DNA from: Enoplolaimus lenunculus
Taxonomy: Eukaryota; Nematoda; Enoplea; Enoplida; Thoracostomopsidae
Direction of reading: 5' to 3'
DNA length: 64,000 nucleotides
Assembly: GCA_030248215.1 (NCBI GenBank)
Contig: JASANG010003383.1
Coordinates: forward strand, 1 to 64,000
This document shows, in pieces, positions 7,881-22,800 of this stretch. The stretch's first letter is position 1. The number at the start of each line of letters is the position of its first letter. Both the position numbers and the translations under genes were made by a program. Under the pieces are notes generated by a model. The model saw only the letters and a program-made list of their open reading frames with translations. It had not been told where the DNA came from and made no database searches.

Positions 7881-10800
7881 ATGACATTAGCGTCAAGTCG
7901 TTGTTGGTTGCAAATGAGGCAAATTTCGGCAACAGTATATCATATATGCGTATGGCTGGCGGTAGTTCTGTTTGCTTATAGCAAGGCGGTCGACTTCAAA
8001 GCGAATAGATATCGTAGGTCTTGGTCTTATGGTATGTTTACTGTCTGGGCTGCCGTGTTTCTAAAACATTTTATGGTTAAGGGTTGCGTTATACTTGACG
8101 TTCGTCACAGTCTGTCCCATATGTTATCGCACGTGAGTTATTTGCGTACGATACCGTACGGTGACGGAGGTGTTAAAATTGGTTATTCTAGAAATATCTT
8201 CATATTGTTTTCAATCGTGTATTTTAGCTACTACAAGGATTGGTTATATACGTTATATACGGCTAGCTTGTGGGTTCGATCACTATTTTAAGCCTTATGG
8301 TTTTTGTTATTTTTATAAAATTTTCCAGTCTGTTTCGTTGTTTAGGGTCTGTCTTGTATTCATACGGAAGCGGCAATGGCGATGCTGAACTTTCAGGCCA
8401 ACCACATCAAAATCAACAAATTGATCTCAAATTCAACTTGCCGTATTATGGCTTTATTTACAATTACACATTTGTAAGTTTTTGGAAATCTGTTGCATTT
8501 TTTGTACTCGTTTGTTCGAGTTGAGACTGAAAATTGTACTATTAATGCATGTTCCGACAGTACTTTGCGTACACCATGTCGCTATTTTAAGATAATTCAC
8601 AGTTGCAGGAAAATCCGAAACTGATTTTTCTGGAGAGCATATAAGGGTTTTCGTTGACTTGCAAGCAAGGTTGAAAATTTTCTAGGGGGAAGCAAAATTT
8701 ATTCAGAAGGTCTGATCCCCGTCTGCCGCCGTTGGCTATGGACCCAAACCGGCTTGAGTAAAGCCGGCAACTCAGTCTAAGGACAAGGTATTTGGTACTT
8801 TAAAACCAATTTATTTGGAAGATCTGAAGTCTTTCCTTCGTTGGCTTAAATGTTCCATTATTTATTTTCAGATTTCTCCGAACGGTTACATATGCTTCAG
8901 CGAGCCAGAATGGACCCTTCAACCGCCATATGCATTCCCGAATCCTCAATGGCCCAACCAACGAGATCCGGCGTTTATTGCACCGTTTTACGCCGACGCG
9001 GCCTACAAATTTGTCGGGCCTAAACGAATAAGTCACGTGTGGTATAGAACTGTGCTCAGGTTAGTGAGCAGCAAAAACAAATATACATAGATACAAACAA
9101 ATATACAAGCGAACAAACAAAGAAACAAACAAACAAACAAACAAACAAACATACAAACAAACATACAAACAAACAAACATACAAACAAACAAACAAACAT
9201 ACATACAAACAAACAGATGAACAAACAAACAAAACCAAAATAAGAGCCCTTTTCTTATTAAAACATATTAAATATATATGACTTGCTCGTTTCAATAACA
9301 TAGGATCTATTGTACGCAATAACGTTACTTGGAAAAATGCATCTTCAACTGTTTTTCGCAATAAAGTGCAATAATTGGATTGAATTCATTGAAGTTTGGC
9401 TCTTGTTCCCGTTCCCCACATGGACCTGTGTAAGCACCATGGCCGAAACGTTTTTCTGTTGGACTGCAATAGAGTAAGCTTATGCTTTAGACTAATTTTT
9501 TGCTTAGGCTTAGGTATAAGCTCATGCTTACGCAAAGGCTTATAACTTGGTCATTGAAATCTGTTCTAAGTTTTTAAGCTTTTTGTGATTACTTTTCACC
9601 GAGATACTAACATGACACTATGTTATTGCAGACGTAAACCGGCTCGTGGTTCCGTGGTTCAATCAGCGACCAGTGATCAATTTCCCATGGGTGCTGTGCC
9701 GGCGTGGCATGTTTTCAACCCGAACCCCTTTGCAAAATCAGACACGGATCAAGGAAGCATTGATCAACTTCAAACTGAACGTCAACTCCAAACTGATCAC
9801 ATATTACTGGATTCTGTTTCTGACGATATTAGAAATGGTAAAAGTTCAATTGAACTCATTGTCAGCAATATTTACGTGAAATTTGACTTCTTATCTTGTT
9901 ACCAACAGTACCTTCTTTAGGGATTAGTATACAATGTTGAGCGTATAAAGACACATATACCGTATATCATTAATGAAGGTGTACGTGACCATTCTGAAGG
10001 TGCCAAGAGCCAATGTTGAATTCACGGTCTTAACTGTAGATTAAACATATTCGAAAGCCTAAGCACAAGCCTAAGCGAAAAAATAGGCTAAAATCAAAGC
10101 CTACTTTGTTAAAGTTCCACCCAAAAAATGGGACGGCCATAAAAGTAATATCGACTGGTACCTGGATAGTTTTATTGACATCGCAATCTGTAAACCCATT
10201 CTTACCCGGTATTCATGGGTTTTAAAAGTCAAGGCGGAACGCAGTTAATATTTATTGTTTGTTTTCTTGGCTCATGTAAGTAAACATCAGGGGCGGAACG
10301 TTACACCGTGGGACTGAAATAGAATGTAAGCTTAAGCTTGACAGTAATTTTTCGCTTAGGCTTAGGCTTGAGTCTAAGCTCATTCTTACACTTAGGCTTA
10401 GGCTTAGGAATACGCTTATACTACTGTTTCGCCCGTGTTCTATGCATTGGCGGCTTTCGTTTAGGAGTAGTGGGTGCCCAAAATTTTAAAGCAACTCATG
10501 GACTCATTGTAACCTGGAACAATATGGCTTACGGTGGTTCATCAAAATCGTTTCGAACAACTGACGAAGACGCTATCAAACAACAGGTTGGTTTAAACCA
10601 AAGTATTTTAAACTGAAACCAAGTATAAACGTATGGCATATCCCTTAGATTTCCATCCCTCTACGGTAATGTGCCGTAAACAGTAGTATATTAAGCATAT
10701 TACTAAGCTTTGCCTAAGTCTTAGCCTAAGCCTAAAAATACGCTTATACCTAAGCCTACGGCTAAGTGAAAAATAGTCTAAAACTTAAGCTTACTCTATT

Positions 10801-13800
10801 GTACGTAGACCCACAGAAAAACGTTCCGCCGCTGATCTTTACATGGACATAAAATTTTAACTGAAATGAAATATGTAAACGGATATTTTTATAAAATATT
10901 CAAACTGAATTGTATTGTTGTCATTCATACTGAAACCAAAACTACTTCATTTTACAGAAATGGGCGTTGGTTCACGCTTAGCGTTCCAAATATGCTCTTT
11001 CTACTCGTGTCCGCTTTTTTGTTAAATAAACAAATACTGACTGGGTTTCCGAAACCTTACTTAAGCACGACTTAGTACTTACTTAAGTACCTGCTAAGTA
11101 ATTACTTAACCATTTTGTCGTTTTTAAAAACGTACTTTAAGTTAAGTGAATACTTAAGTCGCTGACTAAAGTTGATATATTACAAATAAACCGTTCTGGC
11201 ATGCTAACCTTAGTCTACTCAAAATTGTAGATCCATGGTGCCTCTATGATTTAAATTAAAACTATTGCTTGTTTCTTGCAGCAATGGCTGACATTTGGCG
11301 TTTATTTGGTTTTGCTCGAAAATTTATTTATTTACTTAAGTCGCGACTTATATAATTACTTAAGTATAACTTAAGTAATTACTTAAGTATAACTTAAGTA
11401 ATTACTTAAGTATAACTTAAGTAAAAACTTAAGTACGATTTCAGAAACCCAGCCAATATTTTTTAAATTTAATTTCAGCAAAATACATTTCAACTAGTCG
11501 TCGCTACCGATCAACAAAATAGTTTTGCCATTTTGAACTACGAACACATTCATTGGACAACAAGCAATCAAGCAGGAGGCATTTCTGGTCGCGGAGGTTT
11601 GCAAGCAGCAATTGTAAGTTACGGTTGTTCAAAAGTTGTTGTGAAACAGACAAGATTGCGGTCGTGTTAGACATAGGGAACGCTTATGTTCGTATTTGTA
11701 AAAAGTGACAGTTGAATTTTAAATTTTAATCACGCTTCAGGATTTTTGAAATATTTGCTGTAAAAAACTTGGAACCGTTTGTTGGACCGTAAATGTTAAT
11801 AGTCAGACAGAAGCTTAAATAGTTTAATTTTAGCGGACTTTAGTGCCTAACATCCACTTCAAGTGGCCGCCATTGAAATATTGGTTTTTGTGGCCATGTA
11901 ATTGCCGAATTACTAAAAGTGGCAATTAATGATATCCATACAATTCAAGATGGAATGCCATAAATACCTCTTTTGGGCAACTTTCCAGCATTACTTTGTT
12001 TATAATGAATTCTGAAAACCTAAACATGTTTGTTTTCATGGCGATGTTTGCGTATTCGCTAACTTTTGCGCATTGAGCAAAACCGGTTGATTAGTCTTAT
12101 TTTAAGGGGAAAAATTGACGTTCTTTTGAAGTTTGCATTACATTTAAATAATATTCAAAGCTCAATTCTCACAATAAATTATTAACTACACCTCAGAAAA
12201 GTGTGCTTTGTGATTTGATTTATTTTTGGTTTAGGCTGGCTTTAACGGAGGAAACGGAACAGGGTTTGTCCCGCTACCTGGCTCCGGTCAAGGAGAAGTT
12301 GTTGGTTTGGTTCAATTTGGATCCGGAAGTGTTCCGGGGCGATGGATATTTCAAATCGACGAAGATATTGTACCAGGCGGGTGTCGAAATGACAGTACAG
12401 GTAGGTTATAGCGTAACATGCGAGTGGGGTCAGGAGGTGGGTCTTGGTGTTTGGACGGCACAATAAACCATGAAGCAAGAAACGTTTTAAGAATGTTGCA
12501 AAGAAATTTAATACGAAAGTTACGCCTAGTTTCTCTCTCGCTTTGCTCGTGTGGGTTTTCTGCTTAGTTTTACCCACGCGGCATTAAGGGCGAATCAAAG
12601 CGATCTAGCGATCGAACCACGATTTCAACTCACATAAAAACGTAAATTTTTCATTAAGACACATCAATTTAGAAATTGTGTCAGTCTTTTTCCGTTCTCT
12701 TTGCTTGCGAATTCTTGTGAGCTCAAACATTGTAACTTCTGTTTTCATAGGTTCCTTCCAGCTGAAAATCCTGGCTACAAGCATGTAGCTCAGTTGTATT
12801 GGCGTCAGTTTAAAGAACAAGATTTAGAGTCAGTCCGTCTGGTCGCAGTCTGAAATTTTCAACTCAAAATCAATACCAGTTGACGAAAGGTGCTTTCCTT
12901 AACCAATTCAGAATACCACATTGAATCGTTTATGCATCAAATATTTCTATTTTACAAGACCTTAGTATTACCGTCGACCCAAATTTAGGCTCATTTCAAG
13001 TCAATATTTCTGCCTTGTAACCACTAGCAGATCCAGAGTGGTCGAAATTTTTAGTAATAAAATGATAATGTCCCTCTCTACTTTAAAATTTTTCCTCCTC
13101 AGAAATTTGCAGATACATAGCATACAATCAAAATTGCGTTTCATAACATTTGCCAGCCCACCCTCGTCAGAAATTGCTGAATCCGGCACGAAATTGTCAC
13201 AACATTTATTTGCTTCATTTTTTGATATTTTAGGAGACCTGAACATTTCTCCTCAAATCGGCCCAAACCTAGGTTCGTTTGAAGTCAACATTTCTGGCCC
13301 ATGCTTCATACGACAAGTTAGTGACCAGCACCGGATTGTTGTGCTATTCGACGAATCACGTGTCATCTGCAGAGTAGCAGCAAATCGAATTCAAACTCAG
13401 TGTATTGCACCTGCGTTTTATAAAATTGGACCAATCAGCATTAAGCTTTCGCTTGATGGTGGGCGGTCGTTTCCGTACGTTGGAATTATATTTTTAGGTA
13501 ATTTTAAAGTAATAATCACTTGTGAACCTAGCAATAGATACTCAATTCAAAGGTACATCTTTAAAGTATTTTATAAACTGCTTTGCTGTCGAAATTCATC
13601 GTATTTTTGAATAACTCAAATTAGAAATGAGAATTGCTAAGCTGCTCATGGTTATTTTGTCATTTTTAATAGTTTTAACTTTCAGTTGACACAACACGAA
13701 CGTCAGATGTTGTGTTGGAGAAAAATTATTTGACTGGTGAAAATCCATGGGAACAGTTCAATCCTGACTCGCTTACAATCACCTGGAATCCATTCAAACT

Positions 13801-16800
13801 TTTATTGGACACCACTGCTACTGTGTCGATTTCGTTAATCGGGTAAGTTCAACCAGACGCTGATCCAAAATTTTCTGACGGTTTGGCTGGCAAGTGTTAT
13901 GAAACACGAAAATTGTAATGTAGAGACGTTATCATTTTATCATAAAAAATTTCTGCGGAAAAAATTGTATTTTTTTACAAATAAATTTCTTGACAGGAAA
14001 AAATTGTAAGGTAGGGACCTTTCCATTTTGTCACAAAAGATTCTGACGGGGGCCACGTACGGATTACCGGTCCGCTGGTCGAACTACTGAGCTACGCAGT
14101 TTTATGCAAACTTTTTGCTAAAATGGTTCTATATACCGTAAATTTGGTACTACAAGATACGTATATGAATACAACGCGAAACCGCATGAGCTGAGCTGGA
14201 GAGCGTCTCTCACAAATTCAAGAAATGGCAAATTTTGTTTCTGCTTTCATACAAATAAATTTTTCACTAAAAGTTTTTTAAACTATGGTTAGCTTAAATA
14301 AAATGATGGTGTTTAGCTGGTTATTTTTCACCAATTTAACCTACATTTCGTTTCGAAGCGTAACCGTTACGTAAGTCACTTACTAGCCTAAACCCATGCC
14401 AAAACATAAGACTATAAGCCTAAACAAGAAATCGGTCTGTAAACTTATCAAACCTACTTTATTGTCTGCAGAAAGATGAGTCGTCGTTTAGGTTAACAAC
14501 TTGATAAAATGGAAAGTAGTTTTTCACTGTATAAAGTTCAGTTTAGTTTATTTTTTCCGAGTATAACAAAATTAAAAAAGTTACTAATAGCGGTTATAAT
14601 TAATTGTTCTTGTTTGATTTCGGAAACACTGCGACTTATATAAATGGAAAAAAATGAAAATTCGCTAATTTGAAAAACATTTTAAAAAAATTTAAATTTC
14701 AGATTTTGGGAAGATACTGAACGTATAGATTTGAAAGAAATTGCCACAGTTGTTGAACAAACAACAAATACCGGCGTTTATACGTTCAAACCCAGCCAAC
14801 TTAACACAGTAGATCAATCAAGTGACCTGTACAAGAAGCGATCTCTTATGCGATACAACTTTGGCGTCGTTAAGATATCGTTGTATGGATACCAAGGATC
14901 GAGGTATGACACTTATTTCGAGATTCAACGAGGACATAATTCTTCCGAAACATGACGCCGTGAAACCACTTAATCGTGGTGTTGGGAGATTTTCTCCGCA
15001 GTTCAAGCCTAAGCCTAAGGCAAAGCATAGTGTAATCCTTGTCTAAATTATGCCAATTTCTAAGTAATTTTGAAATGTGCCAGAGGAAGTGCACAAGAGG
15101 CTAGGCGTCGTTTCCGAAATTCCATTAATATTTCGTTTTATATTGTTTGGGTTTCTGAAACCCTACTTAAGTGCAACTTAGTCAGCAAAACTATCACTTT
15201 CTTGTTATGACAATGGCTCACGTTTGGTGTTTATTTGTTTCAAATATGTATTCCGGTTCCGGTAGGAAAATCCGGTATTTTTTACTATCCGGTTCCGGTA
15301 ATAAATTCGGTCTTTTTTCACCGAAATTTTCCGTAATTTTCGGTATTGAAAATTGTTCTCTTTCGAAAATTTAAGAAAAATTTTCATATTTTTCTACCTT
15401 ATTTTTCTAAAATTGTCCAAGCGTGTATTGACAAAATTTTCAATTTGTACCATGCTACATAATTTATCATACGTCTCCTGCTACTGCATTTGGTTCAGGA
15501 TTTTGGAATTATAAAACAGCGTTAAAAATAAATTTTTCGGCAACAAGTATTTTTTGTTTCCCGCTTTCGGTTCCGGTATTTTTTAACTTTCAGGTTCCGG
15601 TTCCGGTATTTTATAATTCCGGTTGCATCCTGGTTGTAAGCTAAGTATTGCATTGAAGAAACTTTATACTTTCAGTGAACAACTACATTGCAAAAATGAT
15701 TATTTAGTTTGACGCAAGTTATTGTAGATATGCATATATTAAGTTGAATGCATCTGCAATTTCAGAGCGCTATATTCAGCGCCAACAATGTTTTCATGGT
15801 ATTTTGTGAAACAATGGCAACTGCAGTACGGTAATCAATGGGCCCAACGCAAATGCATCGACTGGTAGGCGATAGTGTCTTAGTTTCGATATGACGGGTT
15901 GCGGCCAAGGTCAATAGTACACGGCCCCATCGCGAAGAAATATTGAAATGTTTTCACATGTATACATCATAATTGAGTAGAACCACGTAAAACATCTCAC
16001 GAGCGAACCGAGCAGAATGTCAGACTCAATATTGTATGTTGAATTGCAATGCAAAATTTTAGATTTGCTCAAAAAATATAATAGCGAACTAAAGAATTTT
16101 TACTTTTAGAGAATTGCTTGCAAAAATTTCTTCGATATCTTGGAATAAGTTGAACTGTGGTTGTAAGAGTTACCCGTTTTGAGTGCATATATATATTTTC
16201 CAGGTTTGAGTACGACGGCCGACGGCGGAATATCTACAAAGACTTGCCGCCTTGCCCGTGCGTACTGGTTCAAGCGATTGCTGACTTTGGTCGGTTCAGA
16301 CCGGTTGATGGTTGCGATGTGAATGCTAACACTGGATGTGAGACCTATTCCGGAGCTCAGCATTGTGTTGAATCTGTAATGGCCTCGTACGTTTTTAGTT
16401 TGAATAATTAATATACGGACGAGGCAACATTGTTGCGTATACAGAAAGAATATGTTGTATATAAAACGAATTTGTTTTAATACTAATGCAGTCACTAGCA
16501 ATGAGGTGCTTTACACATTTGAGAATACCGTTATAATGCTTAGGTCAAGATGTTCGTAATTAAAAATTTGTGCAGTTGATAAATGAACCGGCTCATTTAA
16601 AGATGATTGGCGGAACGTTTTGCTGCGGGACTGCAATTAAGCTTAGGCTTAAGAATATGCATATATTACTGTTACGGCCCTGTTCTCTACATTGGCTAAT
16701 GATCCAAAGCGATACAATTTATTTTGCTAACTATGATTTTCATACTTTTAGGTGGACTGGCGGACAACAAATTTGTTGCTACGATAGTAAAGGTTGGCTT

Positions 16801-19800
16801 ATGATGTCGGACGATTACGAAAACGCCGAGTCACTCAAGTAATGCTTTACAGTTTAAAGCTGTTTCACAATTAATTTTGCATTTTTATATACTGTTTCTT
16901 AAAGCCTATGAATATATCTAAACATAATTCTAACCGTAATCATAAGCCTACTGTATTGATCCGAATAAGAGGGGAGGGTCCCATTTTGAGTCCAAATCAA
17001 TAGGAGTCCGTATCCCTAATAAGAGTCCGTAAGCGGATAGAGTCCCTAAACCCTAATTAGAGTCCATAAATGTCAATTAGCCCTTAATTTTAGCGCATAA
17101 ATGACTCCAGGACCAAATAATTTGAGTTCAAAACTTTAAAGCGTACGTAAATTTTGAAAGTACATTCATAATTATTACCTTGTATTATCGCTCAAGCTAT
17201 TGACACAAGAGAAATAAATGTCTAATTCAACGGATAATTGCAGTACCGGATATATCAGTAACGAAGGGCGGTGGGGCGTGGGTTAAAAATAAATAACAGT
17301 CCGTAACCGAATAACAAGGGGGGTACCCTCTGGAGAGGCCAAATAAATGTCAGTCCCGCACCTCTTATTCGGGTCAATACAGTAAGCCTAATGATATTGA
17401 TGGGCGATGAATTGTCCAGTCGATCAAATTTAAGGATAGGGGAACATTTCAAATTCCGTGATCACATGTCAATTTGTTAAACAGCATAGCATTTAGTGGA
17501 AAGTATTCTGGCTTCACCTTTATAAACAAGTTATCCATTTGTATACTATTTTCATAAAAAGGGAACGTTAAGGTTTAGCAGGCCCAAGTTGAAACTTAGC
17601 ATTTAAGAAGTATTCGTGGAATGTTATTTCAAATGGTATATAAATTAACTGTAAGATATAATTTTGTCATTTTCAGATTTTTTTCGCCCGGAAGTCCACT
17701 GCGAGCTCACTCCGATGGTTCAATGGCTTATTCAGCACCGTTGCAAATCCCACAATATAGCTATTGGATGAACGATAAAGTACCGTACACTATGTGTTGC
17801 AAGTATGCAAGTAAGTATAATTACGTTATAACTAATCATACGAGAGAAGATTATATATTTTCTGTTTGGCACGTCTATAAGTTAAAGCTGGTTCAAGCTC
17901 AGTAATAAACAAAGGTTTGAAAATATATGACATGACTATTCTACAAAAGTATTTGTACATATAGATTCATTGACCAATTTTGTAAAAGTGAAATGCCAGT
18001 GTTATGTATGACACGCATTCAAGTAGTGTTTATAGTTGAGATTGCATACGGGATGTGACAGCGTTTGTTTGAAATCTAAGTGTTTTTAACAAAAGTTGAA
18101 CATATATGAAACTATGGCTACTAGTATTTTATAGTTGTGCAATATATTTATTGCTGACATCCGTTTCTGGTTATTTACAGAGATTTTTTTTTACTTAATG
18201 CTGTTTTTCAGAGACCTGTGAATTGTATTATTGGCGTCGGCAAACAAACGCGTGCCAGAACTATAAACCGCCGACTCTCGGTTAGTTTACACGTATCTAA
18301 CGCGTATTCTACTTAGCTAAAATTAAATTTGCGTCTTGCAAAATTTCAATTCCACTCGGAAGTCTTGAATCCGCCCATTTAAAGTATGTGTAAATCTAAA
18401 CTAGACCCGTTGCCAGGTCACCTTACTAATGTGGGCTAAACATTTTCAGGATAGTTATACAAGGGTTTCGATGACGTACAAGCAGGGTTGAAAGTTTTCT
18501 AGGGCGGCCCAGAATTCTTGCAGGGGTGGCTCAGCCCCACTGGAACCCTTTGGCAAAGGGGCCTATCTATACACGTTCAAAGTAAAAACTTTGCGTCATA
18601 CATTGTTGAAAGCATTTGAGCAGCTTACTTAATAATTTTAATAATTTCAAACGCGCAACAGTTATTTCAAAAAATACTAAGTGGTAAGTATCTGAGGCGG
18701 ATCGACAAATGTCTGAAGGTAAGCGGGCTGGCAAATGTTATGAAACGCAAAAATTGTAAGGTAGGAACTTTATCATGTTATCACCAATAATTTTCCGAGG
18801 GCGAAAATTAGCACTTCACTTATTATACACAATTCAACCTGCTGTATACGAAATTTCAAATCCGAAGCTTTGACGGTACACACAGTTCAGAAATGGCTAT
18901 TGAAAAGTCAGCCCATATAAAAATCACAGGCGGGCCGTTTTTCTGCAGGATTGATATAGAGTAAGCTTAAGCTTTAGACTAATTTTCCGTTACGCTTAAT
19001 CCTAGGCGAGGCTAAGAAATATGCGTATAACTGTACTTGTTACGACCCTTTTCTATACATTGACCGAAAAGTGTTTTAAACTATTTTTAATTATTTTTTA
19101 GCATTTTTTAATTATTTTTAGCATTCGCATACGGTGATCCTCATTTCGTTACTTTTGATGGCACAAAATACACGTTTAATGGACGAGGCGACTACATTCT
19201 GGCAATGAACGACAATCCGGCACATCGGTTCATGGTTCAAATTCGTATGGAACAGCCGGATAAAAATCAGTGTAACAGACTGTTTTTTACCAGTTTTTAG
19301 GTTTTAAACTTAAAAAATTAGTTAACTTTTTCCTATATAAGTGTAGGCGTTTTAAACAATTACTGTACCGCTAGACGAATATTAAATGTACGCAGTACTC
19401 TGTGGTGTGCAATTAATATTTACACATAAGCTATGTTCACAAGACGTAAGAGCGTTTTCATTTTTTAATTTTCTATACTATCTAGTGTTAGGCTATTCTA
19501 AGTCGAGCGGAGATGGCAAGCGCTTCTTATCTGAGAGTCCGCAGTTCAAATCCTGGTTGGAAATTGTTAATCACTGAGGAAATGCAAGGCATTAAATGTG
19601 ACAAAGGGATAATTAAAATAAATTTACATACAATGTAAACACCCTCTACTTGGTATTTGGTTTGCGGCTAAACGTGTGTTTTTATTAAAATACGACCTAA
19701 GCCACTGTAAACAACGCCGAATTTGAGTACTGTGTCAATGTCAGTTTTGTGAATAAGCGTTTTTGATAGGCCCGTAGGCAGCTCACCTTCTTAGTGGGGG

Positions 19801-22800
19801 CTATAACATTTTTCAGGAGACACGTGCAAGGGTTTTCGATGACTTACAAGCAAAGTTGAAAATTTTATGGCAGGGTCAAAATTTTAAAATTTTTTCAGGG
19901 AAGCTGAGGTTCACTGGCTCCCGTTTACTGCTACGAGTCCAGTTTTAAAGCGTCTACAGCTAAATCCTCCGGTAACATGTACCTAATAAATTAAACTTGT
20001 TTTAGGGAATTAGTATCCAACGCACCTTTTAATTTCCAATATAGACCACTACAAGGGATTAATCGCTATAGAACGGCGCTACGCTGTGCGTTAAAGTGCA
20101 CATACATGGATTTATTTGTTCCAGGGGATCAGTATCCAAACGCTACACTGATCACCGCTGTGGCGATGCAAGAAAACAGTTCGTCAGTCGTCGAAATTTA
20201 TGTTCGTAACCAGTTGCGTCAATGGCGATATCGTACTGATGTTTACGTTGACGGACGAAAAGTTCGCTTCGATTCACTAAACTTGAAAAACCAAATTTGG
20301 AATGGTTAGCGAGAAATCGGCCTACTTTGAAATTATATGAAGTTGGAACGTTTACAATACTGTTGAGTTCGCTAATTTAACTGCTTAACTTACAATTACT
20401 TAGCTGGATCGGTTGGAAAATGTGAGAGATGCTTTCCAGCTCAGACGGTTTTGCGGCGTATTCATATGTGCATTTTAGCCGTGAAACAATTGAATCGAAT
20501 AGATCAATTAAAATACTTTATTTATTTGCATTTTTCACAGCGTACATTCCAATGTGTACTGTATACGGTTTTGAATTTATTATTATTATTACTATTGCTA
20601 ATATTATTATTATTATTATTGTTCGTGTTGTTGTTAGTGCTCTCCGACATTCAAGTTTTTACGACAACTGAATTATATTTTCAATCATTTCAGGTTTAAA
20701 TTTATTTGTACCACCACTCAATATGAACATGTCAGAAATTCATGTCCAGTTCGCCAGCGGCGCTGGTGTCAAAGTAACAGAAGCGTTTGGTGCGCTTAGT
20801 GTGATGATCGTTCTTCCTGATTGGTTTAACCAAACGACAAAGGTTAGCTTCCCTTTTTTTCAATAGTTCACAGTAAGATTGGTAACGTTCATTTTTAAGT
20901 TTCGTTAACGGATCTAAGCTGAGCCATTCAGGCCAATGACCCCAACATGGTTGTAATTCGAAGTAAAGCAGTACCGTATAGAGACCAAAATTTCTTACGG
21001 TTTGGTTTTAAGCGCCGTGTCAGAACGTTCTGGATCCGCCACTTTCGGTGAAAATTAACAAAACAGCCTATAAGGCTTTTCAAACTGGAGTAAAAAATAT
21101 AGATAGATGTATATACAACTGGTAGTATTAAAGTTTAAATCAATTCGTACGTTGGGAACAGCTGACACCAGAGATTTTAAGTTAAATTTTTAAATTGTCT
21201 ATTTTTAAAAAAATTCAAATTTCAGTCATCCGAACCTGAATATGATTACGGACTAGGCCGCTATCACGGCCGCTACTATAACACAATTGGTCTTTTCGGG
21301 TTATTTAATGGTCAAGCGAGTGATGATTTACTTACACCTTATGGAATTGTAGTACCTGCGCCAAGCGGATTTTACGCCACCGCCACTGAGTTGCGCGAAA
21401 TTCACGAGCAGTTTGGTGAAACTTGTAAGTTTTCGCCAACGCTTTTGACAGCCGCCCGCACATAGAGCATTTATAACGCGATCATGTTTCAATCCCGTGT
21501 GCGATATTCGTTTCATTTAATTTTAGAAAATATGTAAAAATTGTGATTAAGGTCCAGACTCGACAGTCAGGTCGGGATTTGGCGGTTGAAGCACGCGTAG
21601 TTTAGCGGTTTCTCCAAGCATCAGCAGTATTCAGCTATGAATGTAGCTAGAAATTCATTCTTGAAAAATATAATCTTAAGTAACTGGGTTTTTATACGAA
21701 CAAGCGTAGCGAGCCAGGAAAAGCTTAATTTTGTAATGCGCGTTTGAGCCTTCGTACTGCCTGTAATCTCAGGATGGGATTATATGTCCTTATCTTCTCC
21801 GCTGCATACATACCTGTATTCAGTTGGTCCAAAATATACTTTCTGGTATAATACTTAAAACCAATGCAACAAAATGTTTTTTGATTTTTTCTGCTCCTAA
21901 AATTGTACTTGATTCTCTAACGATCAGCTACAAAAGACCCACGTTGGGATTCGAAAAATATGGCCAGGATACAACCCGAATTCAAAAAACTTGCGCTTTC
22001 GGTTCAATTGATCATTCTTAAAAATATCAGCCCATGTATACTTGAGTCGAACAATCAACACTTCAGGGCGAATACACCAATCGAATCCGAAACTCGGACC
22101 GCTGCTGCTCACATCTCGACCTCGAGCGATCAACAACCCAATTTTATTTGAAAGTCCCGTTAAATTTGAACCCATATTCGCCGTACCAAGTTTAGTTCGA
22201 CCACAATTTTCAATCTATCAAAACACTCTGCCCGATATTTCTTGCTTATCGAGTTTCGCGTGTAAATACGATTATTTCGCAACTGAAAACGCTGAATTTG
22301 CGTTGAAAACGTTGCGAGAAGAAATTATGTTTGAGCAAATTAAAAACGATGCAGAGCAACGCTGTAAGTTTCGAAACAAATAAGAATGTTTACTTTAAGT
22401 TTTGCAGTAATTTGCACTCGTGACACTGCAATTGATGTAGAAATTGCACGGCGGATCGCAAGACTGTACCGCAACTACAAGAGCGGCAGGTGGCGTCCCT
22501 GATAGCCTCACAAGAATTCTATGTCGGCAAAATTATCCATTTGCCTCAACTTAAAATGTTCTTCTCACTTGAACAATCAGATGTTCACATACATTAATTT
22601 AAATGGGAAGATACGTTATCGAATACTAAATTGATAACACGGTTCGCGTCAGCTTCAAAATTTGTAGCCCTTTAACCAAATATGAAAATAAAAATTGCAC
22701 CAGCAATGAAAAATAGCTGAGTGCCATCGGAGTTCTGTTTGCGACAATAACAACAACAATGGGATGTTTTAGCAAAGTTAATAGGATAGCTAACATGATG

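Noticed and set aside
9033-9361. Minus-strand frames of repeated Cys-Leu-Phe-Val residues
   Set aside because: Translation of an (AAAC)n microsatellite next to Mesh-like exon 3.
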